DNA of 8,244 nucleotides from Candidatus Cloacimonadota bacterium (GTDB lineage Bacteria > Cloacimonadota > Cloacimonadia > Cloacimonadales > Cloacimonadaceae), in assembly GCA_023230245.1 (NCBI GenBank), contig JALNXT010000048.1, positions 1 to 8,244 of the forward strand. Reading direction: 5' to 3'. This document shows, piece by piece, positions 1-7,665 of this stretch. The notes under the pieces are model-generated. The model did not search any database. It was not told the origin of the DNA and saw nothing but the letters and a program-made list of their open reading frames with translations. Each line of letters begins with the position of its first letter. Within the stretch, counting starts at the first letter, position 1. The translations under genes and the position numbers were made by a program.

Positions 1-1
1 T

Positions 2-3000
2 CATGTAAATGGTTCGAGTATCAATGTCTTTCACAACTCTGTTCTCAGCACCTCTATGGATGCATATTATAGCTATGCCGCAGGTATCTATGGTAGCTAT
101 ATGACAGTGCGCAAGAACCACTTCGTTTGCTTGGGTGAAGCTACCCCTTTGTATGCTTATAATGTAGCTGCTGGCACTACCGGACGCAACATCATAGAGC
201 ACAATAACATCTATACGAATTTTAACAACGTTGCCAAAGTGCAAAATGATCTTTACCGAGAAATCTCTGATTTCAATGGCTATACCGAGCTGCAAAATGA
301 AAGCTGCGATCCCTTCTTTAGCACAAGCGGATTATTAACGGTATCTCCTTGGCTGGATAACAAGTATCCATCCTGCACTCCGGAAGTCGCTACAGATTTT
401 AACGGGAATCCACGCAGCTCTACATATAGCGATATCGGTGCGCATGAATATACAAGTGATATCGGCCTTACACCGATGAGCGGGACGCGTAATATTGGAA
501 TTGGTGGAGACTATACAACGATTGGGGCGTTTTTAAGTGCGATTACCTTACGTGGGCTGGGTGGAAACATGATCGGCCGTTTAACTGATGCCAGCTACAA
601 CGAGCAATTGGTTTTGGGATCAATTCCCGGTAGTGCTGGAGACAGAACCCTCAAGCTGGAATCTGAGCTTGATGATGGCTCGGTAATCATCAATCCTGCT
701 CAATCCTCCAATAGTAATTTTGTCTTGAAACTGAACCGCGTTGCGTACGTAACCTTTAGGAAACTGCGCTTTCAATCCGCACAGGCAGCGAGCTCAAACC
801 TTGTAATCTTAAACGGGTATAATAATATGCTTCAATTCTGGTATTGCCATTTTGATGCACCCCTAAACGCTGCAGGACAGAGTATTGCCAATGATTACAG
901 ATCCAAATCCTCTAATATTACCGTCTTCAGTTGCCAGTTTACCGGTAATGGCTATGGCATTACAGGTAGCGGAACCGACTGGCTTGTAATGAGCAACGGC
1001 TTTGAGAATACCAACAATTCAGTTTACTTTACAACGGTGAGCGACTGTAACATCAATGCCAACGCTTTCTCAGGCTTTGCCGGCTCTGCTATCTATATTA
1101 GCGGCGGTACTGAAATCACCATTCGCGAAAACCGCATCCAGAATCTGGGCATTATGCAGAGTAAAGGCATCACGCTTTACAATGCAAGCTACAGCGGGGG
1201 AACAAGATGCCTGATTGCCAATAACACCATCAAGATAAATGCAAGCTCCTGTACAGGCATAAATATTGGCGGAAACGGCATCAACACCATCAATAATTCG
1301 GTACAGGTTACAGGCGTTAATTCCCAAGCCTTTTACTGCTATGAGCTTGGCAGTTACAACGATATCGTGAACAACATCTTTGTCGTGGATCAGGGCTATG
1401 CAGTGGAGATAAGTTCTTACACCGCTGCTGCCGATAAGGTGATAGATTACAACTGCTATTACAACGAAGGCAGCGCTTTTGTAAAGCTTGGCAGCGTGTA
1501 TAATAGCTTAAGTACCTGGCAAGCTGCCTGTCCCACGCTTAATCAGCATTCACTTAGCTTAAATCCCCATTTCACCGCTGATTTGCACAGCGGAAGCGCT
1601 TGGCTAAGAGAAGCGGGATTAGTACGATCTGAAACTCCCGAAGATATCGACGGCGATTCCAGAGGCACCAGCTATGACATTGGCGCAGACCAACAAACGG
1701 GCGCACTGGTGGATACCAGAATGGCGGGAACATACAGCGTTGGCGCAATAGGCAACAATTTCTCTTCCATAGAAGCAGCCATTGCCGCGATAGAGCTAAA
1801 CGGCATTTCCGCACCCGTTGTAATCAATATCACTCTGGGAACTTACACGGGGTATTACACAATGCACGAATACCCCAAAGCCAATCCCAGTTATGGCGTT
1901 AGCTTTGTGGCATGGGAGGGCAGCAGCTTTGTGCTAAACCCCACCTTCGACACAAGCGCAGAGAACTTCTTTTTCCACCTTGTAGGTGCAGACAGGCTAA
2001 GCTTTAGCGGCTTTAATCTGAGCCGGCAGACAAACAACAAACCCAGCTCTTTCTTTTTTCTGGATGGTAGATGCGACAACATTAGTATCACTGCTTGCAA
2101 TTTTGCCCTGGCTGGCTCTTCGAACAACACTGCAACCGCCATCAATACCAGCACCAGCGAAGGCAGCTACCTCAGCGTAACTGACTGCACCTTTACAAAT
2201 GGCTATGCCGGGCTTATAGTTACAGGTTCTTACTATGGAACTATCAGCTACACCAATTTAGCAGTTAGCGGCTGCACCTTTACCGGCACCAACAACCCCA
2301 TCTCAGTGCAAAAAGCCGTTAATCTAAACATCACACATAACCAATTTGCTGCTAACACTCAAGCATTAAGTCTATCTTACATCACCGGAACCAGCCTGGT
2401 GACATACAATAAAATCCGCAGTTCAGGTTTTGGCAGTGTGACTTGCGTTAGCCTAAGCAATTGTAATGGCAGTGCCGCAATCCCCTTCCAGCTTGTCAAC
2501 AACCTAATTTATACAGACCAAAACAGTGCTCAGGCAGTAGTAGCCATGAGCATCGGAAATTCCAGCTACATCAATATGAACCACAATACCCTAATCTCAG
2601 ACAACGTAACTTCAAACGAATATGGCGGTGCCTTGGTTCTTGCCAGTGTAAGCAATTCCAAATTCAAAAACAGTATTTTCTCTGCCCCTCAAAGCGGATA
2701 TGCTGTAACAATAGACACCAACTCTTCCAATTTGGAGTTCTACAGCAATGCCTATTACAATAGTGCCCGTTACCTGGGGATAAATGGCAGCAACACATAT
2801 AGTAGCGAAGATTTTATCACCACTCAGCTTGGCGATCTGTATGGCGTTTTTGCCAACCCTCTGCCCAATCAGAATGGCTACACCCAGTGCACATATCTGC
2901 GTGATAAAGGCAACGGGGTGGAGCTTACTACCGATATTGACGGCAACAGCTTTGGTGCCATTTCAGATATTGGTGCTACGCTTGTGCCCAATTTTGGCGC

Positions 3001-4495
3001 AGCGTTCAGCGGCATAATCGAAGTGGGGCTCGGAAAGCAATTTACTACCCTGGATGCAGCTCTGGAAGCCCTTATGCAAAGAGGCATTTCTGCCGATGTT
3101 ACTCTTCAGGTTGCCGGAGGCGAACAAAGCCTTTCTGCCACTCTTGGCTACATCCCCAATTCGCTTCAGTATAGCGTAAGCATCACTGGGGCAACGGTTG
3201 GCAATGCACCTATCTTTGTAAATACCGCAACTACAGAGGCAGATAACTACATCCTAAAGCTGTATAACACCAGCAAACTTAGCCTTAGCAATCTTGCCTT
3301 TAGAATGAACACTCCCGCGTTCTCCAAATGCCTTGATGTGCAGCGTTTTACCCGCAACTTTAGCATAGACAACTGCACTTTTTCCACTTATCCAAACACC
3401 CAAACCAGCCAAAGCAGCGCTGCCGTGTATGCCGCAAACGCTATCATTACAGGCTTCACAATCAATGATTCTAATATAATCAACAACCCTGCCGGGGTTT
3501 ATGTCTATAACTCGAACTCTGCTGAGCTGCTGAATACCGGTTTTGAATTCACCAACAACACTCTTACTAATGTAGCCACGGCAATCTCGTTGAGCAATCT
3601 TAGCGCTCCAGAAGTTGTTGGCAATACAGTAGATAACTTCCGCAGTACAGGCATTTATGCCAATAATTGCAGCGACCTGTTTATTAGTGCCAATACCATT
3701 ACCGGTAACGGCAATAGTGGCATTAACCTGAACAACCTAAGGGCGGGAATTGCAGTGCATAAAGTGTTCAATAACTATGTCCGCACAGGTGTGTCAACAC
3801 CCTCTTCCCTGAATCTTACGAACAGCCCCAATGTGCAAGTGTTTTACAATACTTTGGTTATTGCCAACCCCTCCACGAATAGCCAAGCCTTCATTCAAAA
3901 CGCAAGCAGTGCAGGCTTGGAGTTTAGGAATAACATCTGCAAAGCTGCAGGTGGTTATGCAGCTAAGTTCAACCAGCTTAGCGATCTCACCGCAAGGGAT
4001 CACAACCTATATTACAGCACCGGTGCTACCACTGTGCTGCTTGGCTCAACACCCATCAACAGCTCTCTTGTCTGGAACCAGAATACCGGCGATCAGTATT
4101 CAAGATTTGCCGATCCTCTGCTGGATGGAGACACTTACAACCTTACTGCTGGCTCTCCAGCTCGCAATGCGGGGATAAGCATTTCCGTAGTAACCTCCGA
4201 TATCACTGGAATCTTACGCGGCGATAGCCCGGATCTAGGCTGCAAAGAATGTGTCCTTAGCACCCTGGATACTCCGCAAAACATTGGTATTAACGTGAAT
4301 GATGTAGCACATACTGTAACCTTAAGCTGGGCTACTGTGGCAGGTGCGGGTGCTTATAGAGTGCAGACTGCTGATGATCCCTATGCAACGGTGTGGACAA
4401 ATGTGCCCAATTCTACCACTGGTCAATTGAGCATTACCCTTCCCCTTAGCAGCACAGGCAAGTTCTTCAGAATCATAGCTTTCGGGCCAGAATAG
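2..4495 (+). CDS. Giant secreted/surface protein of tandem parallel beta-helix modules with C-terminal Fn3-like domain (5' truncated)
   Basis: The reading frame is open from the first complete codon of the window (position 2), so the ATG at 56 is internal and the true start lies upstream. About 1,497 residues are visible. The protein is rich in Asn, Ser, Thr and Gly and shows the short irregular repeats (patterns such as NNTI, ITGN, NNIF) typical of right-handed parallel beta-helices (pectate-lyase-like fold, PbH1 repeats). It is divided into modules: each opens with a G-x-[FY]-[TS]-[TS]-[IL]-x-A segment and closes with DxxG...DIGA (see the repeat entry). The last about 79 residues (from 4256) look like a fibronectin III-like domain, with TLSWATVAGAGAYRVQ and FRIIA strands. 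The protein ends directly after it, with no YPNPF-type sorting domain. No catalytic residues of a polysaccharide lyase could be assigned. An adhesin-like or glycan-interacting surface role is inference; the beta-helix assignment is firm. Confidence 0.9.
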   Translation, partial: HVNGSSINVFHNSVLSTSMDAYYSYAAGIYGSYMTVRKNHFVCLGEATPLYAYNVAAGTTGRNIIEHNNIYTNFNNVAKVQNDLYREISDFNGYTELQNESCDPFFSTSGLLTVSPWLDNKYPSCTPEVATDFNGNPRSSTYSDIGAHEYTSDIGLTPMSGTRNIGIGGDYTTIGAFLSAITLRGLGGNMIGRLTDASYNEQLVLGSIPGSAGDRTLKLESELDDGSVIINPAQSSNSNFVLKLNRVAYVTFRKLRFQSAQAASSNLVILNGYNNMLQFWYCHFDAPLNAAGQSIANDYRSKSSNITVFSCQFTGNGYGITGSGTDWLVMSNGFENTNNSVYFTTVSDCNINANAFSGFAGSAIYISGGTEITIRENRIQNLGIMQSKGITLYNASYSGGTRCLIANNTIKINASSCTGINIGGNGINTINNSVQVTGVNSQAFYCYELGSYNDIVNNIFVVDQGYAVEISSYTAAADKVIDYNCYYNEGSAFVKLGSVYNSLSTWQAACPTLNQHSLSLNPHFTADLHSGSAWLREAGLVRSETPEDIDGDSRGTSYDIGADQQTGALVDTRMAGTYSVGAIGNNFSSIEAAIAAIELNGISAPVVINITLGTYTGYYTMHEYPKANPSYGVSFVAWEGSSFVLNPTFDTSAENFFFHLVGADRLSFSGFNLSRQTNNKPSSFFFLDGRCDNISITACNFALAGSSNNTATAINTSTSEGSYLSVTDCTFTNGYAGLIVTGSYYGTISYTNLAVSGCTFTGTNNPISVQKAVNLNITHNQFAANTQALSLSYITGTSLVTYNKIRSSGFGSVTCVSLSNCNGSAAIPFQLVNNLIYTDQNSAQAVVAMSIGNSSYINMNHNTLISDNVTSNEYGGALVLASVSNSKFKNSIFSAPQSGYAVTIDTNSSNLEFYSNAYYNSARYLGINGSNTYSSEDFITTQLGDLYGVFANPLPNQNGYTQCTYLRDKGNGVELTTDIDGNSFGAISDIGATLVPNFGAAFSGIIEVGLGKQFTTLDAALEALMQRGISADVTLQVAGGEQSLSATLGYIPNSLQYSVSITGATVGNAPIFVNTATTEADNYILKLYNTSKLSLSNLAFRMNTPAFSKCLDVQRFTRNFSIDNCTFSTYPNTQTSQSSAAVYAANAIITGFTINDSNIINNPAGVYVYNSNSAELLNTGFEFTNNTLTNVATAISLSNLSAPEVVGNTVDNFRSTGIYANNCSDLFISANTITGNGNSGINLNNLRAGIAVHKVFNNYVRTGVSTPSSLNLTNSPNVQVFYNTLVIANPSTNSQAFIQNASSAGLEFRNNICKAAGGYAAKFNQLSDLTARDHNLYYSTGATTVLLGSTPINSSLVWNQNTGDQYSRFADPLLDGDTYNLTAGSPARNAGISISVVTSDITGILRGDSPDLGCKECVLSTLDTPQNIGINVNDVAHTVTLSWATVAGAGAYRVQTADDPYATVWTNVPNSTTGQLSITLPLSSTGKFFRIIAFGPE
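476..4248 (+). repeat. Three consecutive ~420-residue beta-helix modules (protein-level tandem repeat)
   Basis: Three complete modules start at about 476 (SGTRNIGIGGDYTTIGAF), 1721 (AGTYSVGAIGNNFSSIEA) and 2999 (FSGIIEVGLGKQFTTLDA). Each start is followed by an Ala-rich helix and a [LI]-x-x-[RN]-G-[LI]-[GS] motif, then by beta-helix rungs. Each module ends with a cap-like segment: DIDGDSRGTSYDIGA near 1645-1688, DIDGNSFGAISDIGA near 2932-2976 and DITGILRGDSPDLGC near 4199-4243. An earlier module, cut by the window edge, ends with DFNGNPRSSTYSDIGA near 395-442. Module starts are 1,245 and about 1,278 bp apart, so spacing is very regular. The end motif resembles the choice-of-anchor Q region found at the end of many secreted beta-helix proteins. 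Similarity is at protein level only; the DNA of the modules has diverged, indicating old duplications. Confidence 0.8.
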
Positions 4496-4523
4496 ACTCT
4501 GGTTAGCCGATTAAGATTTGCAG

Positions 4524-4550
4524 GGGCTCAGCCTAAAGCCCACTTTCTTT
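4524..4550 (+). terminator. Weak candidate terminator after the beta-helix gene
   Basis: A 5-bp stem GGGCT (4524-4528) / AGCCC (4537-4541) with an 8-nt loop lies 28 bp after the stop codon and is followed by a pyrimidine-rich stretch (ACTTTCTTTAGTT). The stem is short and the U tract is interrupted, so this is a suggestion only. Confidence 0.25.
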
Positions 4551-4589
4551 AGTTAAACTGCTATAAAGCAGCGTTTAGCAAGATTTAGT

Positions 4590-4617
4590 TTGACATAAAG
4601 CCAATACCATGTAGTTT
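4590..4617 (+). promoter_or_regulatory. Candidate promoter for the add-gmhA-endonuclease cluster
   Basis: A perfect TTGACA lies at 4590-4595. After 16 bp comes TAGTTT (4612-4617), a poor match to TATAAT. The same stretch can be read as a Bacteroidetes-like arrangement: TTTG at 4589-4592, 19 bp, then TAGTTTG, one base short of TAnnTTTG. The downstream element overlaps a short inverted repeat, CATGTAG (4608-4614) with CTAACATG (4623-4630, one bulged A). This could be an operator or chance. Promoter consensus in this phylum is not known to me, so confidence is low. Confidence 0.3.
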
Positions 4618-4646
4618 GTTACCTAACATGTAAGAAGGATAGAACT

Positions 4647-5726
4647 ATGAAGATTAAAATGACGAAAGCCTTTATCCAGAAGCTGCCGAAGACCGATCTG
4701 CACGTGCATCTGGATGGCAGTGTGCGTATCGAGACAATCATTGATCTGGCGAAAAAGAATAATATTAAGTTGCCTACTATGGATGCTGCTGAACTGCGCA
4801 AGCTAATCGTATGCTCCGAGAAAACCGAGAGCTTGGAAGATTACCTGCGCGGGTTTCACATTGTAAACCTCGTGCTACAAGATAAAGAAGGCTTAAAGCG
4901 CGCTGCTTATGAACTTGCCGAAGATGCAGCCAAAGAAAACGTCCGCTATATGGAAGTGCGCTATTCCCCCATTTTACACACCAATCAGGGGCTTAAACTC
5001 ACCGAAATATCTCAAGCTGTGATCGACGGTTTAAGGCATGCCGAGCGTGATTTTGATATTAAGACCGGAGTGATTATCTGCGGTATCCGCAACATGGATC
5101 CCACCACCTCGCTAAAGCTGGCAGAGCTGGCGATTGCCTTTAAAAATAAGGGTGTTATCGGTTTCGACCTTGCCGGTGGCGAATATAATCATCCTGCCAA
5201 AGACCATAAAGACGCTTTCGACCTTGCCCTAAAAAACAATCTCAATATCACTATCCACGCTGGCGAAGCATACGGGCCAGAAAGCATCCATCAGGCATTG
5301 CATTATTGTGGTACGCACCGCATTGGGCATGGCACCCGCTTGGTGGAAGATGGCGATCTGCTGAACTACGTGAACGACCATCGCATCCCGCTGGAGATCT
5401 GCATCAAGAGCAATTTCCACACCAAGGCAGTTGCCGATATCCGCAGCCACCCTATCGATTTCTACATAGACTACGGCTTACGCGTTACCATCAATACCGA
5501 TAACCGCACTGTCAGCGATACCACCGTAACTGACGAATACATGCTGGCAATAAACGAGTTGGGTTTGGATTATCCCACCGTGAAATACGTTATCCTCAAC
5601 GGCTTCAAGAGTGCCTTCGTCCCTTACAAGGAAAGAGCGCGCCTCATCAACCAAACCTTAAAGGAATTTGAAGATATTGAAGAAGCCGAACTAAAAACCA
5701 AGATTAAAGTAAAAGAAAACCTCTAG
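4647..5726 (+). CDS. add: Adenosine deaminase
   Basis: This 359-residue cytoplasmic metal-dependent hydrolase should convert adenosine (and deoxyadenosine) to inosine in purine salvage. Family motifs appear in order: the zinc-binding DLHVHLDGS (H19, H21), GFDLAGGE (172-179), HAGEAYGPES with zinc ligand H204 and catalytic E207, RIGHG with H228, SNFHTKAV, and NTDN with zinc ligand D285. The second Asp of the classical TDD pair is Asn here (N286), and the classical AGDE is AGGE. Both changes occur, as I recall, in a bacterial ADA subgroup, so they do not suggest inactivity. Length is normal for the family. The ATG at 4647 is preferred over the in-frame ATG at 4659 because AAGAAGGA (4632-4639) sits 7 nt upstream of it. 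gmhA follows after 16 bp, suggesting co-transcription. Alternatives are related deaminases of the superfamily (6-aminodeoxyfutalosine, adenine or modified adenosine), which motifs alone cannot fully exclude. Confidence 0.9.
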   Translation: MKIKMTKAFIQKLPKTDLHVHLDGSVRIETIIDLAKKNNIKLPTMDAAELRKLIVCSEKTESLEDYLRGFHIVNLVLQDKEGLKRAAYELAEDAAKENVRYMEVRYSPILHTNQGLKLTEISQAVIDGLRHAERDFDIKTGVIICGIRNMDPTTSLKLAELAIAFKNKGVIGFDLAGGEYNHPAKDHKDAFDLALKNNLNITIHAGEAYGPESIHQALHYCGTHRIGHGTRLVEDGDLLNYVNDHRIPLEICIKSNFHTKAVADIRSHPIDFYIDYGLRVTINTDNRTVSDTTVTDEYMLAINELGLDYPTVKYVILNGFKSAFVPYKERARLINQTLKEFEDIEEAELKTKIKVKENL

Positions 5727-5742
5727 GAGCATTGAACTTACC

Positions 5743-6354
5743 GTGAATCCGATTATTCATTCCACCCTGTTTACGGCACGCAATCTCGTGTCTCTTGTTA
5801 TTGCCGATGAAGCACTAATCAGCGAGATAGAGAAAACCGCCAAGCAAATATCCGAAGTGTACCAACGCAAGGGTAAACTGATTATCTTTGGCAATGGAGG
5901 CAGTATGTGCGACGCTATCCATTTTGCCGAAGAGCTAACCGGGCGCTTTCACCACGATCGCCAAGCCCTTCCGGCTATTGCCATCAGCGATCCCGGACAC
6001 CTTTCCTGTGTGGCAAACGATTACGGCTACGATAGCGTATTCTCCCGCGCCGTGGAAGCCTATACCACTCCTGGAGATATGGTTATCGGCATCTCTACCA
6101 GCGGAAACTCTGCCAATGTGATTAAAGCTATGGAAGCGGCTACACAGCGTGAATGCTTTACTTGTCTGCTTTCTGGGAACCAAGGCGGTATCCTGAAAGA
6201 CAAGTGTGATTTCCAGATTATCGTCCCCAGTGACGATACTGCCCGCATTCAGGAAATACATGCAATTGTAATACATTTACTTATCGAACTGGTAGAGAGC
6301 GAACTCTTCTTGACGGATAGCCCTCTTCTCAATCATGATTATCCGTCTTGCTAA
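5743..6354 (+). CDS. gmhA: Sedoheptulose-7-phosphate isomerase (phosphoheptose isomerase)
   Basis: The 203-residue protein is a SIS-domain isomerase that should convert D-sedoheptulose 7-phosphate to D-glycero-D-manno-heptose 7-phosphate, the first step of ADP-heptose synthesis for lipopolysaccharide core or other surface glycans. It matches the remembered E. coli GmhA closely: [20 protein letters not shown] versus [20 protein letters not shown], then [35 protein letters not shown] and [11 protein letters not shown]. Residues equivalent to E. coli H61, E65, Q172 and H180 are H60, E64, Q170 and H178, so the active site is intact. The start is GTG at 5743; the likely Shine-Dalgarno AGGAG (5725-5729) overlaps the add stop codon and lies 13 nt upstream, rather far. 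No better in-frame start exists, since a stop at 5710-5712 closes the frame. The next gene starts 24 bp downstream. The genes for the remaining heptose steps are not in this window. Confidence 0.93.
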   Translation: [203 protein letters not shown]

Positions 6355-6378
6355 CTTATAAGAAAAGGACATCTTAAA

Positions 6379-7476
6379 ATGAAACGTATTATTAGTAAAT
6401 ATATCTTTGTGCTGCTGATGCTTACAGCAGTTATCTGCCTGAATGCAGATTATTATGATGGCGTTACGGGGCTAACAGGCACCGCTCTCAAAAGCGGATT
6501 GCACACCATCCTGCGTAACACACACACCCACGAGTACTCATACAGCAACCTGGCAACCCAAATGAAAATAACCGATGAAGACCCCAATAACTCCAATAAC
6601 GTGATAGAAATATACACAGGCTGGAGCGTTCCGAAATCCACCAATGGCGGTGGGGTTACACAATGGAATAAGGAGCATACCTGGAGCAAAAGCCACGGTA
6701 ATTTTGGTGAATCTGCCCCGGCAGGCTCAGACTTGCATCATCTGCGTCCCTGTGATGCCACGGTGAATTCCTTTAAAAGCAATCGCGATTTCGACATTGG
6801 CACAACCACTTATACCGATCCCTCACCCCCTGCTGGTTACACCACCACCACAGGCTGTAAATACAGTGGGAATAACAGTTTTGAGCCTCGTGATGCCGAT
6901 AAAGGCGATGTCGCCCGCATGATATTCTACATGGCGGTTCGCTATGAGGGAACCGATACCAGCTATGATCTGGAATTGGTGGATTATGTAAATAGCTCCC
7001 CCAGTAACCAACCTAAATATGGTAAACTTTCCACTCTGCTGGCTTGGCATATTGCCGATCCACCTGATGCCTGGGAACTTTTGCGCAATGGCAGAATCCA
7101 GGGCTTGCAGGGAAACCGCAACCCCTTTGTGGATCACCCCGAGTTTGTAGCCCGCATTTGGGGTGGAGGAAGCTCTGCAGAAGATGATATTTTGCTCAGT
7201 ATCCCCGCTCTGCAAATCTCCGCTGCCTACCCCAATCCCTTTGTGAACGGACTTTCTATTTCTGTGCAAGCCAAATCTCCCGCACCTGCCACCACCACCG
7301 TGTATAACCTGAAAGGACAAAAGATTTACACGACTATCAGCCCTATTGTTATGGGAGAAAACAAGCTGCAATGGAGCGGTCTGGACGCTAGCGGCAGACA
7401 AGCCCCCGCCGGAGTGTATTTCATTCGCGTGGAAGCAGATAAAGTACAAGCCCTTACCAGAGTGATAAAACGCTGA
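6379..7476 (+). CDS. Secreted endonuclease I (His-Me finger nuclease) with C-terminal sorting domain
   Basis: The 365-residue protein starts with a signal peptide (residues 1-23, KR followed by a hydrophobic stretch, likely cut after LNA). Residues about 24-260 form a domain of the EndA/NucM/Vvn family, secreted nonspecific nucleases acting on DNA and often RNA. The His-Me finger is visible: WNKEHTWSKSHG with E99 (metal) and H100 (general base), then DLHHLRPCDATVNSFKSNRD with H120, H121 and N130 (probable second metal ligand), followed by DVARMIFYMAVRYEG and the family tail AWHIADPPDAWELLRN...RNPFVDHPEF. Residues about 275-365 form a beta-sandwich sorting domain (AYPNPF, VYNLKGQKIY, W-x-G-x-D-x-x-G, GVYFIRV, ending RVIKR), as in cargo of the type IX system or FlgD-like domains. 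AAGGA (6365-6369) lies 9 nt before the ATG. It is the last gene of the apparent operon with add and gmhA. Role: external nucleic acid degradation for nutrient scavenging (inference). Confidence 0.92.
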   Translation: MKRIISKYIFVLLMLTAVICLNADYYDGVTGLTGTALKSGLHTILRNTHTHEYSYSNLATQMKITDEDPNNSNNVIEIYTGWSVPKSTNGGGVTQWNKEHTWSKSHGNFGESAPAGSDLHHLRPCDATVNSFKSNRDFDIGTTTYTDPSPPAGYTTTTGCKYSGNNSFEPRDADKGDVARMIFYMAVRYEGTDTSYDLELVDYVNSSPSNQPKYGKLSTLLAWHIADPPDAWELLRNGRIQGLQGNRNPFVDHPEFVARIWGGGSSAEDDILLSIPALQISAAYPNPFVNGLSISVQAKSPAPATTTVYNLKGQKIYTTISPIVMGENKLQWSGLDASGRQAPAGVYFIRVEADKVQALTRVIKR

Positions 7477-7492
7477 TCTTGACCCTTTAGGC

Positions 7493-7554
7493 AACGACTA
7501 TTTGTTAACAAAAAATACCTTGATATTTGCAAAATCGTCGTTTTTCCCTTTTTT
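7493..7554 (+). terminator. Probable terminator of the add-gmhA-endonuclease cluster
   Basis: AACGACTATTT (7493-7503) and AAATCGTCGTT (7532-7542) are complementary at 10 of 11 positions and enclose a 28-nt loop. The right arm runs into T-rich sequence (TTTTT, CCC, TTTTTT up to 7554). It begins 17 bp after the endonuclease stop codon. The long loop, which contains the perfect 12-bp palindrome TTTGTTAACAAA (7501-7512) overlapping the left arm, makes it less than ideal as a factor-independent terminator. Confidence 0.45.
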
Positions 7555-7556
7555 CT

Positions 7557-7665
7557 CCCTTGCTTTACGATATATAACATCAAGTTAACATCCGTATATC
7601 ATCCGTATATTATATACGGATGATATACGGGGGATATAGGGATGATATATATCGTTAAGCAAGGG
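7557..7665. repeat. 109-bp imperfect palindrome with internal 11-bp repeats
   Basis: Outer arms CCCTTGCTTTACGATATATA (7557-7576) and its inverted copy (7646-7665) match at 19 of 20 positions; CATC (7578-7581) and GATG (7641-7644) extend them after one mismatch. The core is a perfect inverted repeat of 19-bp arms (7592-7610 and 7612-7630) around T7611. The core is itself made of an 11-bp unit, consensus GATATACGGAT: inverted copies at 7590-7600 and 7601-7611, direct copies at 7622-7632, 7633-7643 and, decaying, 7644-7654. The 7611-7621 stretch also fits. No T run follows on either strand, so it is not a standard terminator. No target-site duplication flanks it. The function is unknown: candidates are a cruciform or protein-binding site, a REP-like extragenic element, or an RNA-processing hairpin. 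Confidence 0.85.

Noticed and set aside
3831..4178. 115-residue frame inside the beta-helix gene, + strand
   Set aside because: It is an alternative-frame shadow of the beta-helix coding sequence, without a convincing ribosome binding site or domain.
4659..4661. Alternative in-frame ATG for add
   Set aside because: AAGAAGGA at 4632-4639 is 7 nt before the ATG at 4647 but 19 nt before this one, so the upstream start fits better.
6823..7494. 223-residue open frame on the minus strand opposite the endonuclease gene
   Set aside because: It is antisense to a firmly identified gene, shows no recognisable domain, and its composition follows from the codon pattern of the + strand gene.
7590..7654. 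CRISPR-like array of short repeats
   Set aside because: The 11-bp units are contiguous, without spacers, and are partly inverted; no cas genes are nearby.
7557..7665. Palindrome as a factor-independent terminator
   Set aside because: The stem is mostly AT-rich and is followed by purine-rich sequence (TAAAGAAAA) on the + strand and by AGAAAAAAGGG on the minus strand, with no T tract on either. The hairpin at 7493-7542 is the better terminator.
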